From Bacillus sp. ISL-7 (GTDB lineage: Bacteria; Bacillota; Bacilli; Bacillales_B; DSM-18226), in contig NZ_JAGGQW010000066.1 of assembly GCF_018613065.1 (NCBI RefSeq), forward strand, positions 33,690 through 97,689: DNA of 64,000 nt, given 5' to 3'. A model generated the notes under the pieces. The model was not told the origin of the DNA. It saw only the letters and a program-made list of their open reading frames with translations, and searched no databases. A program made the position numbers and the translations under genes. Numbering within the stretch: position 1 is the stretch's first letter; the number at the start of each line of letters is the position of its first letter. Shown here piece after piece: positions 1-7,952 of the stretch.

Positions 1-612
1 GCCCAAAGTGCGCACCATTCGTATTTCAGCAGGCGTTTCATAAACAGGCCCAGGGTTTCCGAAATAGACGCCCTCTTTTACCTTGATATTTAAGCGGTCG
101 GCAATTTCCCTTGCTACAGCACGTAATTCTTTCGTATATGCCTCAGACATATCAGGGAAGCGGACACCAAACTTGGAATCATTCGGTCCGATTAATGGAT
201 TTGTTCCCATATAATTAATGTGATCGGATATTATCATTAAATCCCCTGCAGAGAAGGTTTCATTCACTCCGCCCGCTGCATTGGTTACGATTAACATTTC
301 AACTCCAAGTTCTTTCATGACGCGCACGGGAAAGGTTACTTTTTCCATACTATATCCTTCATAGAAATGGAATCTTCCTTGCATGGCAACAACCTCTACG
401 CCACTTAATAAACCAAACACTAATTGTCCAGCGTGACCTTCAACTGTAGAAATTGGGAAGTCAGGTATCTGATTATATGGAATTTTTACAGGGGTCTCAA
501 TTTCATCCGCTAGGACACCGAGGCCAGATCCTAAAATAAGACCAATTCTGGGCGTATTCTCATATTTTTGTTTTAAAAATCCTGTAGCATTTTGAATTTT
601 ATCAGCATTCAT
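1..612 (-). CDS. pupG: Purine nucleoside phosphorylase, C-terminus cut by window edge
   Basis: Phosphorolysis of purine (deoxy)nucleosides to free base and (deoxy)ribose 1-phosphate in the cytosol. The reading frame is open from the ATG at 612-610 to base 1, giving 204 codons; family members are about 270 residues, so roughly the last quarter lies outside. Visible family motifs are GLILGSGLG near residue 30 (phosphate site), GRFHFYEGY near 80 and TNAAGG near 115. An AAAAGGGGT ribosome site precedes the ATG. The start lies 2 bases after the drm stop, so the two are translated as one operon. Drm converts the pentose 1-phosphate made here to the 5-phosphate. The start and identity are clear; only the end is missing. 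Confidence 0.95.
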   Translation of the reverse strand, partial: MNADKIQNATGFLKQKYENTPRIGLILGSGLGVLADEIETPVKIPYNQIPDFPISTVEGHAGQLVFGLLSGVEVVAMQGRFHFYEGYSMEKVTFPVRVMKELGVEMLIVTNAAGGVNETFSAGDLMIISDHINYMGTNPLIGPNDSKFGVRFPDMSEAYTKELRAVAREIADRLNIKVKEGVYFGNPGPVYETPAEIRMVRTLG

Positions 613-614
613 TT

Positions 615-1811
615 TTATACCCCTTTTGAATTTAATTCGTTTAAAAAACTTTTTCCGAAGTTAGGTAGTTTCACATTGAAGTTTTCAGCAACAGTTGCCC
701 CAAGGTCCGCAAAGGTCTCTCTAATTGGGAGCTCTTTCGCTTCGTTCATACGCTTTGAATAAACAAGTAATGGTACGTATTCACGAGTATGGTCAGTTCC
801 TGGTGCAACAGGGTCATTTCCATGGTCTGCGGTAATCATTAATAGGTCGTCTTCTTTCATTTTTGCAAACACTTCTGGCAGGCGTGCATCATATTCTTCC
901 AGTGCTTTTCCATAGCCTTCTGGGTCACGGCGGTGTCCGTATAATGCATCAAAGTCAACTAAATTTAAGAAACTAATACCTGTAAAATCCATATCCAATG
1001 TTTCTACTAGTTTATCCATTCCATCCATATTAGAAACTGTTCTAAGTGATTGAGTTACGCCTTCTCCATCATATATATCGGAAATTTTTCCGATCGCAAT
1101 AACATCAAGACCAGCATCTTTTAATTCACTCATTACTGTACGGTCAAAAGGTTTTAATGCATAGTCATGACGGTTAGAAGTACGTTTAAAATTTCCAGGT
1201 TCCCCCAAGAAAGGTCTAGCAATGACACGGCCAACCATATACTTCTCATCAAGAGTCAATTCACGAGCGATTTTACAGATCTTATATTGCTCTTCAATTG
1301 GGATAATTTCTTCATGGGCAGCAATCTGAAGGACAGAATCCGCAGAAGTATAGACGATCAATGCTCCTGTTTTCATATGCTCTTCGCCCAACTCAACGAG
1401 GATTTCAGTTCCGCTAGCGGGCTTATTGCCAATAATTTTTCTGCCTGTGCGTTTTTCTAACTCTGAAAGAAGCTCATTCGGAAAACCCTCTGGGAATACA
1501 CGAAAAGGGGTTTGAATATTCAGGCCCATAATTTCCCAGTGACCTGTCATGGTATCTTTTCCGTTAGAGGCCTCCATCATTTTTGTATAATATGCTAATG
1601 GTTTTTCTGCTTTTTCAATTCCTTTAATTTCACGGATATTGCTTAAACCCAACTTGCCCATATTTGGCATGTTCAGACCATTCATTCTTTCCGCTATATG
1701 ACCAAAAGTATCTGCACCCTTGTCACCAAACTTTTCCGCATCCGGGGCTTCGCCAATACCAACCGAGTCCATTACGATAATAAAAATACGTTTATATGTA
1801 TTTGCAGCCAT
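615..1811 (-). CDS. drm: Phosphopentomutase
   Basis: Converts (deoxy)ribose 1-phosphate to the 5-phosphate, linking nucleoside breakdown to the pentose phosphate pool. The 398 residues match the usual length. Alkaline-phosphatase-fold metal ligands are visible: [12 protein letters not shown] near residue 14, TADHGND near 325 and [10 protein letters not shown] near 337. An AAGGAGGAAG ribosome site sits 6 bases before the ATG. First gene of a drm-pupG pair as in B. subtilis. A cre-like sequence lies about 25 bases upstream, so carbon catabolite repression by CcpA is likely. The name deoB is also used for this gene. Confidence 0.97.
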   Translation of the reverse strand: MAANTYKRIFIIVMDSVGIGEAPDAEKFGDKGADTFGHIAERMNGLNMPNMGKLGLSNIREIKGIEKAEKPLAYYTKMMEASNGKDTMTGHWEIMGLNIQTPFRVFPEGFPNELLSELEKRTGRKIIGNKPASGTEILVELGEEHMKTGALIVYTSADSVLQIAAHEEIIPIEEQYKICKIARELTLDEKYMVGRVIARPFLGEPGNFKRTSNRHDYALKPFDRTVMSELKDAGLDVIAIGKISDIYDGEGVTQSLRTVSNMDGMDKLVETLDMDFTGISFLNLVDFDALYGHRRDPEGYGKALEEYDARLPEVFAKMKEDDLLMITADHGNDPVAPGTDHTREYVPLLVYSKRMNEAKELPIRETFADLGATVAENFNVKLPNFGKSFLNELNSKGV

Positions 1812-1833
1812 TCAATTCTTCCTCCTTTTTCCG

Positions 1834-1849
1834 TAGAAAACGTTTGCAA
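1834..1849 (-). promoter_or_regulatory. Candidate cre (CcpA) site before drm-pupG
   Basis: On the minus strand TTGCAAACGTTTTCTA fits the relaxed cre pattern WTGNAANCGNWNNCW at every fixed position. It lies between the drm ribosome site and the upstream terminator. Glucose repression of drm-pupG through CcpA is established in B. subtilis; its use here is inferred. Confidence 0.6.
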
Positions 1850-1969
1850 ATATTAACATTACACAAGAATAAGTTGCCCTCTTTAGTTTAGTATTATTAA
1901 ATCTAATCCAAATCTATTCGTCAGAAGTCTGACATCTCTATTGTACTAAATGTTTTAAAAATTACAAGG

Positions 1970-1999
1970 AAAAAGCCACCGAATTTCAGGCAGCTTTTT
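1970..1999 (-). terminator. Intrinsic terminator after xerD
   Basis: Hairpin AAAAAGC(TG)CC / GG(TG)GCTTTTT with a two-base internal mismatch. Read on the minus strand it ends in a T run. It sits 35 bases past the xerD stop and separates xerD from drm. Confidence 0.75.
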
Positions 2000-2034
2000 G
2001 ACAATTATATGATTTTTATAGAACTCTCATTCTA

Positions 2035-2922
2035 TTAAGCTCGAGGATGAAATTTACTATAGACGTCTTTTAACTTTGTTTTTGAAACATGTGTATATAT
2101 TTGTGTGGTTGAGATATCTGCATGACCTAACATTTCTTGGACTGCTCGTAAATCAGCACCATTTTCTAACAAATGCGTTGCAAAAGAATGGCGAAGGGTA
2201 TGTGGTGTTAGTTCTTTATCTATTCCGGCTTCTCTAGCAAGCTTTTTCAATATTTTCCAAAACCCTTGGCGTGTTAGCTGCTTCCCTTGATGGTTTAAAA
2301 ACAAAGCATGATCTTGTTGCTTTGCGGATGTAAACCGAGGTCTTCCATCTTCCAGGTAATGTTTTATGGCATCAGCTGCAGCACGTCCAATGGGAATAAT
2401 TCGTTCTTTATTCCCGTTACAACGAACAAACCCCATCGTTAACTGAATATTATCAATCTCAAGACCTATTAGTTCACTAACACGGATACCTGTAGCATAT
2501 AGCAGTTCAAGCATCGCCTTGTCCCTTATTCCAAAATGATCTTGTGTATTAGGTGTGTCCAGCAGGATTTCTACTTCTTGTAAACTCAATACATTGGGCA
2601 GTGATCTTTCAAGTCTGGGTGTTTCTATTTGAACAGATGGGTCTTGATCTGTTGCCTTGGCCCTTAATAAAAATTGATGAAATGCACGGACAGAGGCGAT
2701 GTGCCGTGCCAATGTTTTCTTGGATTTCCCCTGTTCTTTTAGAAATCTTAAAAAGTGGACAATATGTACACGTTGTACATCATTTAAAGAATGGACGGAT
2801 TCGACATTTATCAAATAATGAAGATAGCTTTTTAAATCTCGCTCATACGCCATAATTGTGTTTTGGGCTGAACCTTTTTCAACGATTAAATAATCCATAA
2901 AATCCTTTAATTGCTCGTCCAT
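2035..2922 (-). CDS. xerD: Site-specific tyrosine recombinase XerD
   Basis: Resolves chromosome dimers at dif together with XerC. The 295 residues match the family. It has an N-terminal SAM-like core-binding domain (residues about 1-85) and a C-terminal catalytic domain. Visible catalytic residues are the Arg in [11 protein letters not shown] (about 148), the HTLRH box (about 241-245), the second His of LGHADIS and the Tyr of TQIYTHVS (about 275). The GGGGAG ribosome site lies inside the end of yqzK, 5 bases upstream, so the two are coupled. The drm-xerD-yqzK-fur order is that of B. subtilis, where the gene is also called ripX. Confidence 0.96.
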   Translation of the reverse strand: MDEQLKDFMDYLIVEKGSAQNTIMAYERDLKSYLHYLINVESVHSLNDVQRVHIVHFLRFLKEQGKSKKTLARHIASVRAFHQFLLRAKATDQDPSVQIETPRLERSLPNVLSLQEVEILLDTPNTQDHFGIRDKAMLELLYATGIRVSELIGLEIDNIQLTMGFVRCNGNKERIIPIGRAAADAIKHYLEDGRPRFTSAKQQDHALFLNHQGKQLTRQGFWKILKKLAREAGIDKELTPHTLRHSFATHLLENGADLRAVQEMLGHADISTTQIYTHVSKTKLKDVYSKFHPRA

Positions 2923-2927
2923 CGTAT

Positions 2928-3155
2928 TTACTCCCCATTTAAATAAAACAACATCAGCCGATCTAACAAGGAAGAATCCTCCTCATTCACTGCGTTCGAA
3001 ACTTTTAGCGCAGCTCCTTCCGGTTCATCATAGCGATGATAATTTTGATATTCTTCATTCACAAACATGATACCATAATAGAAAAGAATCGTGCACCCTG
3101 TGAATATGATAAAGACCTTTAAGGTTTTTAATGCTGCTTTTAAAAATAAGATCAT
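2928..3155 (-). CDS. yqzK: YqzK family small membrane protein (DUF4227)
   Basis: Function unknown. I place the start at an internal ATG (3155-3153) because GGGAG lies 7 bases before it; the longer frame opens with a TTG at 3176 that lacks any ribosome site. The resulting 75-residue protein has one membrane segment (about residues 8-26, [20 protein letters not shown]) and a charged C-terminal half containing [19 protein letters not shown]. Its position between fur and xerD is that of yqzK. No catalytic motif is visible; it may be a membrane anchor or a regulatory peptide. Confidence 0.8.
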   Translation of the reverse strand: MILFLKAALKTLKVFIIFTGCTILFYYGIMFVNEEYQNYHRYDEPEGAALKVSNAVNEEDSSLLDRLMLFYLNGE

Positions 3156-3260
3156 CCCGCTTCTCCCACTTTCCAATCATCTAGTAAAATGTATGCCAAA
3201 ATAGATAAATTTTATACCTAGTCATTGGTAATATAGGGGAAGTTCTTTTCACTAAAAAGA

Positions 3261-3284
3261 AAAAAGCCCTTTTCAAGGAGCTTT
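3261..3284 (-). terminator. Intrinsic terminator after fur
   Basis: Hairpin AAAGCTCCTT/AAGGGCTTT (one bulge), followed on the minus strand by TTTTTTCTTTTT, directly after the fur stop. Confidence 0.8.
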
Positions 3285-3290
3285 CATTGG

Positions 3291-3755
3291 TTAATCAGCT
3301 TTTTCTTCCTCTTTATCTTTATCCTGGCATCGGTAACAGATCCCATGAAAAGTGAGGCGATGATCTTTTATTTTAAAATTCCATTTGCGTTCCACAATTG
3401 CTTCTACATCTTCAAGTAAATCCTCTTGAATTTCATCAACGGCACCACATTCAATACAAACAAGATGATGATGAAAATGGGCTGCACCTTCCTGGCGAAG
3501 GTCATAGCGAGAAACCCCATCCCCAAAATTTATTTTATCAACAACTTTTAATTCCGTTAATAATTCCAACGTCCGATAAACAGTTGCTAAACCAATTTCA
3601 GGCGATTTTTCTTTCACGAGGAGGTATACATCTTCCGCACTTAAATGATCCTCTTCATTTTCCAATAAAACTCGAACGGTTGCCTCACGCTGAGGTGTTA
3701 GTTTATAGCTTGCTGAATGCAACTGTTTCTTAATTCTTTCAATTCTAGTTTCCAT
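3291..3755 (-). CDS. fur: Ferric uptake regulator Fur
   Basis: Iron-responsive repressor of siderophore and iron-uptake genes, binding DNA as an Fe(II)-loaded dimer. At 154 residues it is close to B. subtilis Fur (149). Visible are a winged-helix N-terminal half (LTPQREATVRVLLE, about 18-31, and GLATVYRTLELL, about 54-65), the metal-binding HFHHHLVC stretch (about 92-99), and two structural-zinc pairs, CIEC (about 99-102) and CYRC (about 139-142). It sits between spoIIM and yqzK, as in B. subtilis. PerR and Zur are paralogues, but gene order and the GVSRYDLR motif favour Fur. The GGGAGG ribosome site is strong. Confidence 0.93.
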   Translation of the reverse strand: METRIERIKKQLHSASYKLTPQREATVRVLLENEEDHLSAEDVYLLVKEKSPEIGLATVYRTLELLTELKVVDKINFGDGVSRYDLRQEGAAHFHHHLVCIECGAVDEIQEDLLEDVEAIVERKWNFKIKDHRLTFHGICYRCQDKDKEEEKAD

Positions 3756-3782
3756 CCTGCAGTCCCTCCCTCGCCACTGTTA

Positions 3783-3816
3783 ATTCTCATTATAACAGAT
3801 GACAATTGAGAATCAA
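3783..3816 (-). promoter_or_regulatory. fur promoter with an inverted repeat
   Basis: On the minus strand TTGATT (3816-3811), 16 bases, then TATAAT (3794-3789) form a sigma-A promoter. Seven-base arms ATTCTCA and TGAGAAT (3783-3789 and 3807-3813) flank the spacer and overlap both hexamers. This could be an operator for Fur or PerR, which controls fur in B. subtilis. It does not match either box closely. Confidence 0.55.
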
Positions 3817-3873
3817 AATAAAATTATTATAAACTACAATAAACAATACGCTATATTAAGTATTATATAATAA

Positions 3874-4521
3874 TTACTTTAAAATGGTTGAACTAATGAT
3901 GGTTTTCATTAACCAAGGCGAAAGATAGGCCTCTATCCCAGATGCTGCAGCTATAAATATTACCGCTACAATCAAGGTTAAAATATAACTTTTAAAAAAA
4001 GGAAGGATTGGCTGGGCATATTTTTTCATAAACTGCTTTTTGATCATTCGAAGTGAGAAAATCACTGATAATGCTGCCATCATTATGAATACAGGAATAA
4101 TAATCAGATTCTGAGGCAAAATCGAAACAAAGGCGAGCATAAAGCCCTGCCAGCCCATTTGACTGACTAGAAAACCCACGGTAAACCCAACTACCATTCC
4201 TTTAATAAATAATAGAATAAGTATCACTGGAAGACCGATGATTGAAATTCCTAGTATCCACATGAGCCCAATAAACTTACTATTATGGAAAAGGCTTTGC
4301 AGGAATAAATCATTGTCTTCTGCTTCTTTTCCGCTTGAGACTTGACCAAAAAATTGTGATAAATAATAGAATAAATCTTCCTTCTGAGTAATGCTCATAC
4401 TGTTTACAACAATTGCCCCAAAGATTACTCCCATTAAAAATAAGACAACAATAAACAAAAAAATTGAGGAATGCTCACGGAAATAACTAGCGGCATCGGA
4501 CTGGTACAATCGTTTTTTCAT
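3874..4521 (-). CDS. spoIIM: Stage II sporulation protein M
   Basis: Membrane protein of the SpoIIDMP peptidoglycan-degrading complex that drives mother-cell engulfment of the forespore. 215 residues with about five hydrophobic segments: SIFLFIVVLFLMGVIFGAIV (about 19-38), FIGLMWILGISIIGLPVILIL (about 83-104), a glycine-rich stretch near 107-125, FMLAFVSILPQNLIIIPVFI near 126-146 and a C-terminal helix near 179-198. The polytopic DUF95-type layout and the position next to fur fit SpoIIM. A sigma-E promoter is readable upstream. Confidence 0.93.
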   Translation of the reverse strand: MKKRLYQSDAASYFREHSSIFLFIVVLFLMGVIFGAIVVNSMSITQKEDLFYYLSQFFGQVSSGKEAEDNDLFLQSLFHNSKFIGLMWILGISIIGLPVILILLFIKGMVVGFTVGFLVSQMGWQGFMLAFVSILPQNLIIIPVFIMMAALSVIFSLRMIKKQFMKKYAQPILPFFKSYILTLIVAVIFIAAASGIEAYLSPWLMKTIISSTILK

Positions 4522-4558
4522 TTGCGTATCCTCCTACTATTCTCAGTTCAGTTAATAC

Positions 4559-4587
4559 ATTGTATGCCAGTCTAGTATATCTATTCC
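4559..4587 (-). promoter_or_regulatory. Sigma-E promoter of spoIIM
   Basis: On the minus strand GGAATAGA (4587-4580), 13 bases, then CATACAAT (4566-4559). The -10 is a perfect sigma-E match and the -35 matches 6 of 8 positions of GKMATATT. SpoIIM is a known sigma-E (mother-cell) gene. Confidence 0.75.
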
Positions 4588-4612
4588 CACATTTTAATAG
4601 ATTACATAATAA

Positions 4613-4640
4613 AACCCGATAGCTTTATGCTACCGGGGTT
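4613..4640 (-). terminator. Intrinsic terminator after the EndoQ-like gene
   Basis: Minus-strand hairpin AACCC(C)GGTAGC / GCTATCGGGTT, eleven pairs with one bulge, followed by TTATT. It insulates spoIIM from the upstream nudF operon. Confidence 0.75.
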
Positions 4641-4649
4641 CATCTTTTT

Positions 4650-5813
4650 TTAGTCTGAAATTTTTCCGTATTTCCCACCGCCGCCGGCTGCTAAATTTAC
4701 TTTACCCGCTCTTGCTTTTAGGATAAGGTCAGCGATCCTTTCCGGGACAACCTCTTTCAATCCTTCATAGGGTACATCATGCAAAATCGCCATTTCACTC
4801 CCAAAATGATCAACCAGCTTCTCAAGTAAGCGAGGTCCTAAGCCGGGGATAAATTCCAGCGGGACTTGATGGATATAGGGCGGACGGTCTTCTGGACCTT
4901 GTTCAGCCGTTTTCAGTTCAAGGATTCTGTCAGCTACACCTTTAACAATTTTCTTATTTCCACATTGCGTACATATTTGATCCTCATCAGCAGCAGGATG
5001 ATGGCATTCTGCACAAACTGTTTTATGGTATTTACCGAGCAATGGATCAAGACCATAATTTGCGATAATTTTACGTCCATCTTCCTTCTTTAATGCTTTC
5101 TGCAACTCTAAAAATGTTGGTTCCTTCATGGCAATGACTTGGTATTCACGGGCTATTTTTGCAAGCGAATGGGCATCAGAATTCGTAACAAATGTATAGT
5201 CATGTAATTCCTTTATTTGATCCGCCATAGTCGTATCAGAACTTAATCCAAGCTCAATTGCGTCAATCAATTCCGGGTCCAATACCTCAGTAAGTGACTG
5301 ATTGACTCCTTTTCCATACAAACTTTTAAAAGGCGTGAAAACATGAGCAGGAATGAAGATTCCACCTAACTCTTTTACCTTCTTTTGTAAAACAAGACCC
5401 GTGGCATAGATCCGTTGTGAGCTCAGTTGAATATTTTTCAAGTGACCTGACAGCCACGAGGAGAACTCTCTCATGATGGAAAGACTAGGAAAAAACATAA
5501 GCAGGTGGATTGGGCCGTTAGATTGTTCGTCATAAATCTCCAATTCAGAACCGGGAATAACCGTTAAATCACCAAACACTAACCCACCGTCCGGATGTTC
5601 CACTACGTCTCCACTTTGGATAAGACTTTCCATTTCAAGGATGACTTCAGGCGAATGGCTATCGATGATCCCAACCATATTAAGTCCCTTTTCGTGTCGT
5701 GCATGCTCAATGATATTCGTAAACGTTAGAGACTTGGCACCGGTGATTTTTACCGGCTTCCCTGTCCAGGTACGTCCAATGTGTATATGTAAATCTACAT
5801 AGTAGCGATTCAT
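4650..5813 (-). CDS. yqxK: EndoQ-like PHP-domain endonuclease (YqxK type)
   Basis: Probable repair nuclease. 387 residues in the order typical of endonuclease Q: an N-terminal PHP metallo-phosphoesterase domain (YVDLHIHIGRTW at about 5-16, GIIDSHS at 48-54, TNSDAHS at about 210-216), a four-cysteine zinc finger (CAEC at about 267 and CTQC at about 281), and a C-terminal helix-hairpin-helix (FIPGLGPRLLEKLV, about 324-337). Characterised EndoQ enzymes cut 5' of uracil, hypoxanthine and abasic sites; activity here is inferred. Its ATG overlaps the nudF stop (ATGA), so the two are translationally coupled. Older records call yqxK a putative helicase, but no helicase motif is present. Confidence 0.85.
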   Translation of the reverse strand: MNRYYVDLHIHIGRTWTGKPVKITGAKSLTFTNIIEHARHEKGLNMVGIIDSHSPEVILEMESLIQSGDVVEHPDGGLVFGDLTVIPGSELEIYDEQSNGPIHLLMFFPSLSIMREFSSWLSGHLKNIQLSSQRIYATGLVLQKKVKELGGIFIPAHVFTPFKSLYGKGVNQSLTEVLDPELIDAIELGLSSDTTMADQIKELHDYTFVTNSDAHSLAKIAREYQVIAMKEPTFLELQKALKKEDGRKIIANYGLDPLLGKYHKTVCAECHHPAADEDQICTQCGNKKIVKGVADRILELKTAEQGPEDRPPYIHQVPLEFIPGLGPRLLEKLVDHFGSEMAILHDVPYEGLKEVVPERIADLILKARAGKVNLAAGGGGKYGKISD

Positions 5814-6364
5814 TTATTTTTCAACGCCTCTTGCAATTGTAAGTATTGAACAGCAAAAGTCGTTTTGGCATCATATATTTTTTGTTCTTTTACATATTGA
5901 GCTGCTTCTTCCAGAGTTAATTCCTCTAGATTAACAAACTCGTCCTCATCAAGTGCTGCTGCATTTTCTTTTTTGCTTAGTCCTGTCGCAACATAGACAT
6001 GAACGATTTCATCGGCAAATCCTGGCGAGGTGTAAAAAGAAGTAAGCCATTCAAGGCTCTTGCACTCATAGCCTGTCTCTTCCTCCAGTTCACGGCGAGC
6101 ACAAAGCTCAGGCTCTTCCCCTTTTTCCAGCTTTCCGGCGGGAATTTCAACAATGGTTCGTTCCAGTGCTTTCCGATATTGTTCAACCATTACTACTTTC
6201 TTGTTGTCGGTAATGGCTAAAATAGCGACAGCCCCGGGATGTTTAATGATCTCGCGTTTCGATTGTTTCCCGTTCGGAAGCTCTACATCTTGTAAATGAA
6301 GACTGATTACTTTTCCTGAGAAAATTTCTTCACTATGAAGTGTTTTTTCTTCGAGATTGCTCAT
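5810..6364 (-). CDS. nudF: ADP-ribose pyrophosphatase (Nudix)
   Basis: Hydrolyses ADP-ribose to AMP and ribose 5-phosphate. I start it at the ATG 6364-6362, which has AGGAG 8 bases upstream; the longer frame starts at a GTG lying inside that ribosome site. 184 residues. A complete Nudix box (GX5EX7REUXEEXGU) runs from Gly77 to Tyr99, with the key RELEEETGY near 91-99. The preceding EIPAGKLEKGE and following YTSPGF are ADPR-pyrophosphatase features. The stop overlaps the start of the EndoQ-like gene by 4 bases. mciZ is divergent upstream. Confidence 0.93.
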   Translation of the reverse strand: MSNLEEKTLHSEEIFSGKVISLHLQDVELPNGKQSKREIIKHPGAVAILAITDNKKVVMVEQYRKALERTIVEIPAGKLEKGEEPELCARRELEEETGYECKSLEWLTSFYTSPGFADEIVHVYVATGLSKKENAAALDEDEFVNLEELTLEEAAQYVKEQKIYDAKTTFAVQYLQLQEALKNK

Positions 6365-6377
6365 ATGGGTCACTCCT

Positions 6378-6406
6378 GTTCTATTCCTTTAATCTGCTCA
6401 TACATT
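6378..6406 (+). promoter_or_regulatory. Sigma-E promoter of mciZ
   Basis: GTTCTATT (6378-6385), 13 bases, then CATACATT (6399-6406). The -10 fits CATACANT exactly and the -35 matches 6 of 8 positions, with the same spacing as the spoIIM promoter. It overlaps the divergent nudF ribosome-site region and lies 29 bases before the mciZ ATG. Confidence 0.72.
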
Positions 6407-6435
6407 TTACCATACTTTATTTGGAGGGGGATGGA

Positions 6436-6567
6436 ATGAAGGTGTACGTTCATGATAAAGGAATCATTCTTGTTGGAAAAGGATGGGAAATACTTCAGAA
6501 ACTAAAAGAATACAACAAAGATTATTTCACCGTTTCCGAATGGATTGAAAAGGTGAATCAAAAATAA
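6436..6567 (+). CDS. mciZ: MciZ, mother-cell inhibitor of FtsZ
   Basis: Sporulation peptide that binds FtsZ and stops Z-ring assembly in the mother cell. The 43 residues begin MKVYVHDKGIILVGKGWEI and continue through KLKEY and SEWIEK, which follows the 40-residue B. subtilis MciZ pattern (MKV, KG, LVGK.WEI, KLKEY, W) nearly throughout. The start is the ATG at 6436 behind GGAGGGGG; a longer in-frame extension back to 6340 overlaps nudF and lacks a ribosome site. A sigma-E-like promoter precedes it, as expected. Location beside nudF is conserved. Easily missed because of its size. Confidence 0.9.
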   Translation: MKVYVHDKGIILVGKGWEILQKLKEYNKDYFTVSEWIEKVNQK

Positions 6568-6577
6568 AGTCTTTCGA

Positions 6578-6606
6578 TTGTAGTCTGTCCTTTTCTTTTA
6601 TAAAAT
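6578..6606 (+). promoter_or_regulatory. Sigma-A promoter of the aldo/keto reductase gene
   Basis: TTGTAG (6578-6583), 17 bases, TAAAAT (6601-6606). An imperfect inverted repeat, GTCCTTTTCT/AGAAAAAAGGAC (6587-6621), covers the -10 and could instead be a weak terminator for mciZ. Confidence 0.45.
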
Positions 6607-6632
6607 TGTAGAAAAAAGGACGGTGTGAGTTT

Positions 6633-7544
6633 TTGAAAAAGAGAAGACTAGGAAATTCGGATTTGTATGTATCGGAACTAGGACTTGGTTGTATGTCGAT
6701 TGGAACCGAGGAGAAAACCGCTAGAAAGATTATTGAAGCCTCACTTGAGGAAGGGATCAATTATTTTGATACGGCTGATTTATATGATTTTGGTGAAAAT
6801 GAAAAAATAGTTGGGACAGCATTGAAGGAAGTCCGTGAAAATGTCATTATTGCAACAAAGGTTGGGAATCGCTGGAGTCAAGATCAGAAGGGATGGTCAT
6901 GGGATCCCTCGAAGTCCTATATAAAGGAAGAAGTCAAACAAAGTCTTAACCGGCTGGGTACCGACTATATCGATCTTTATCAGCTGCACGGCGGGACCAT
7001 CAATGATCCAATTGAGGAAACAATAGAAGCGTTCGAAGAATTAAAAGCAGAAGGCTATATTCGCTACTATGGCATTTCCTCTATTCGCCCAAATGTAATA
7101 CGGGAATATGTTAACAAGTCTAGTATCGTATCTGTGATGATGCAATACAGTATCTTAGACCGCCGCCCTGAGGAAGAAGCCTTGCCACTTCTTCAGGAAC
7201 ATGGGCTTAGCGTTGTGACCCGCGGACCGCTCGCAAAAGGTCTTTTAAGTGATAAAATGATTGAGAAGGTAACTGAGAAGGGGTATCAAGACTACAGCTT
7301 AGCCGAGTTGAATGACGTCTTGCCGTTGTTAAAGGAAAAGGTAGCAGCCACACGCTCTTTTACAGAGATAGCCCTTCAGTATAATCTGGCCCATCCTGTT
7401 GTAGCCTCTGTTGTAGCCGGGGCCAGTAGTCCTGAACAAATTAGGAGTAATGCGAAAGCAGTCAGAAGTCAGCCGCTTTCTGAGGAGGAAGTTTCAGTAA
7501 TTAGAGAGTTAACGAAGGCTGGCATTTATAAGGAACATCGTTAA
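6633..7544 (+). CDS. yqkF: Aldo/keto reductase, YqkF type
   Basis: NADPH-dependent oxidoreductase of unknown substrate. 303 residues, a TIM-barrel AKR. The tetrad can be read: Asp and Tyr in FDTADLYDFGENE (about 46-58), Lys in IIATKVGN (about 79), His in LYQLHGG (about 116). The C-terminal ASSPEQIRSNAKA is the cofactor-phosphate loop. It starts with TTG; AAGGA lies about 12 bases upstream, slightly far. Position next to nudF/mciZ matches yqkF. Physiological role not evident; general aldehyde detoxification is a guess. Confidence 0.9.
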   Translation: MKKRRLGNSDLYVSELGLGCMSIGTEEKTARKIIEASLEEGINYFDTADLYDFGENEKIVGTALKEVRENVIIATKVGNRWSQDQKGWSWDPSKSYIKEEVKQSLNRLGTDYIDLYQLHGGTINDPIEETIEAFEELKAEGYIRYYGISSIRPNVIREYVNKSSIVSVMMQYSILDRRPEEEALPLLQEHGLSVVTRGPLAKGLLSDKMIEKVTEKGYQDYSLAELNDVLPLLKEKVAATRSFTEIALQYNLAHPVVASVVAGASSPEQIRSNAKAVRSQPLSEEEVSVIRELTKAGIYKEHR

Positions 7545-7572
7545 AAGGAGAGCGTTCGTACGCCCTCCTTTT
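7543..7572. terminator. Bidirectional terminator between yqkF and yqkE
   Basis: AAAAGGAG(A)GCG, loop TTCGTA, CGC(C)CTCCTTTT, with A and T tracts on both sides. It lies between converging genes, starting at the yqkF stop and ending 10 bases before the yqkE stop. Confidence 0.85.
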
Positions 7573-7582
7573 TATATTATAT

Positions 7583-7837
7583 TTATTTAAACTCCTTCCA
7601 GTTCATGCCGCTCTCATTTAATAGTTCTGCAAAAGATTTGTTTTTTTCTTTTAATCGTCTTTCTTCTCTCTTTCTTAGCTCTTCGTCTTCTTTTCTTTTT
7701 TCTTCTGCTGCTTTAAGCTGTTCTTGTTGTTCTTTTAGTTGCTTGAATAAATTAGGGTTGATCATATCGCCAAGCGTTACCGCTGAATCATCTTTTTTGG
7801 GTTTCGATTGCTTTTTTTGTTTAGATTGCTTTTTCAT
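7583..7837 (-). CDS. yqkE: YqkE family protein (DUF3886)
   Basis: Function unknown. 84 residues, very charged. A Lys/Gln-rich N-terminus (MKKQSKQKKQSKPKKDD) leads into TLGDMINPNLFKQLKEQQ and a long predicted helix of Glu/Lys/Arg (about 38-68), likely coiled coil, closing with SFAELLNESGMNWKEFK. There is no signal or membrane segment. GGAGGCG stands 7 bases before the ATG. Position between yqkF and yqkD fits yqkE; here scoAB and a small gene are inserted before yqkD. RNA or ribosome association is only suggested by its basic charge. Confidence 0.85.
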   Translation of the reverse strand: MKKQSKQKKQSKPKKDDSAVTLGDMINPNLFKQLKEQQEQLKAAEEKRKEDEELRKREERRLKEKNKSFAELLNESGMNWKEFK

Positions 7838-7906
7838 TCAGAACGCCTCCATCATCAAAATTTCATTTATATTATACCATGTCACCAAGCATCGCCCATA
7901 TAAAAA

Positions 7907-7938
7907 AGCAGGCTATGCTTAATCATAGTCAGCCTGCT
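7907..7938 (-). terminator. Intrinsic terminator after scoB
   Basis: AGCAGGCT/AGCCTGCT arms with an inner CTATG/CATAG helix. On the minus strand it is followed by TTTTTTA. It lies 15 bases past the scoB stop. Confidence 0.88.
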
Positions 7939-7952
7939 CTTACTTGTTATTT

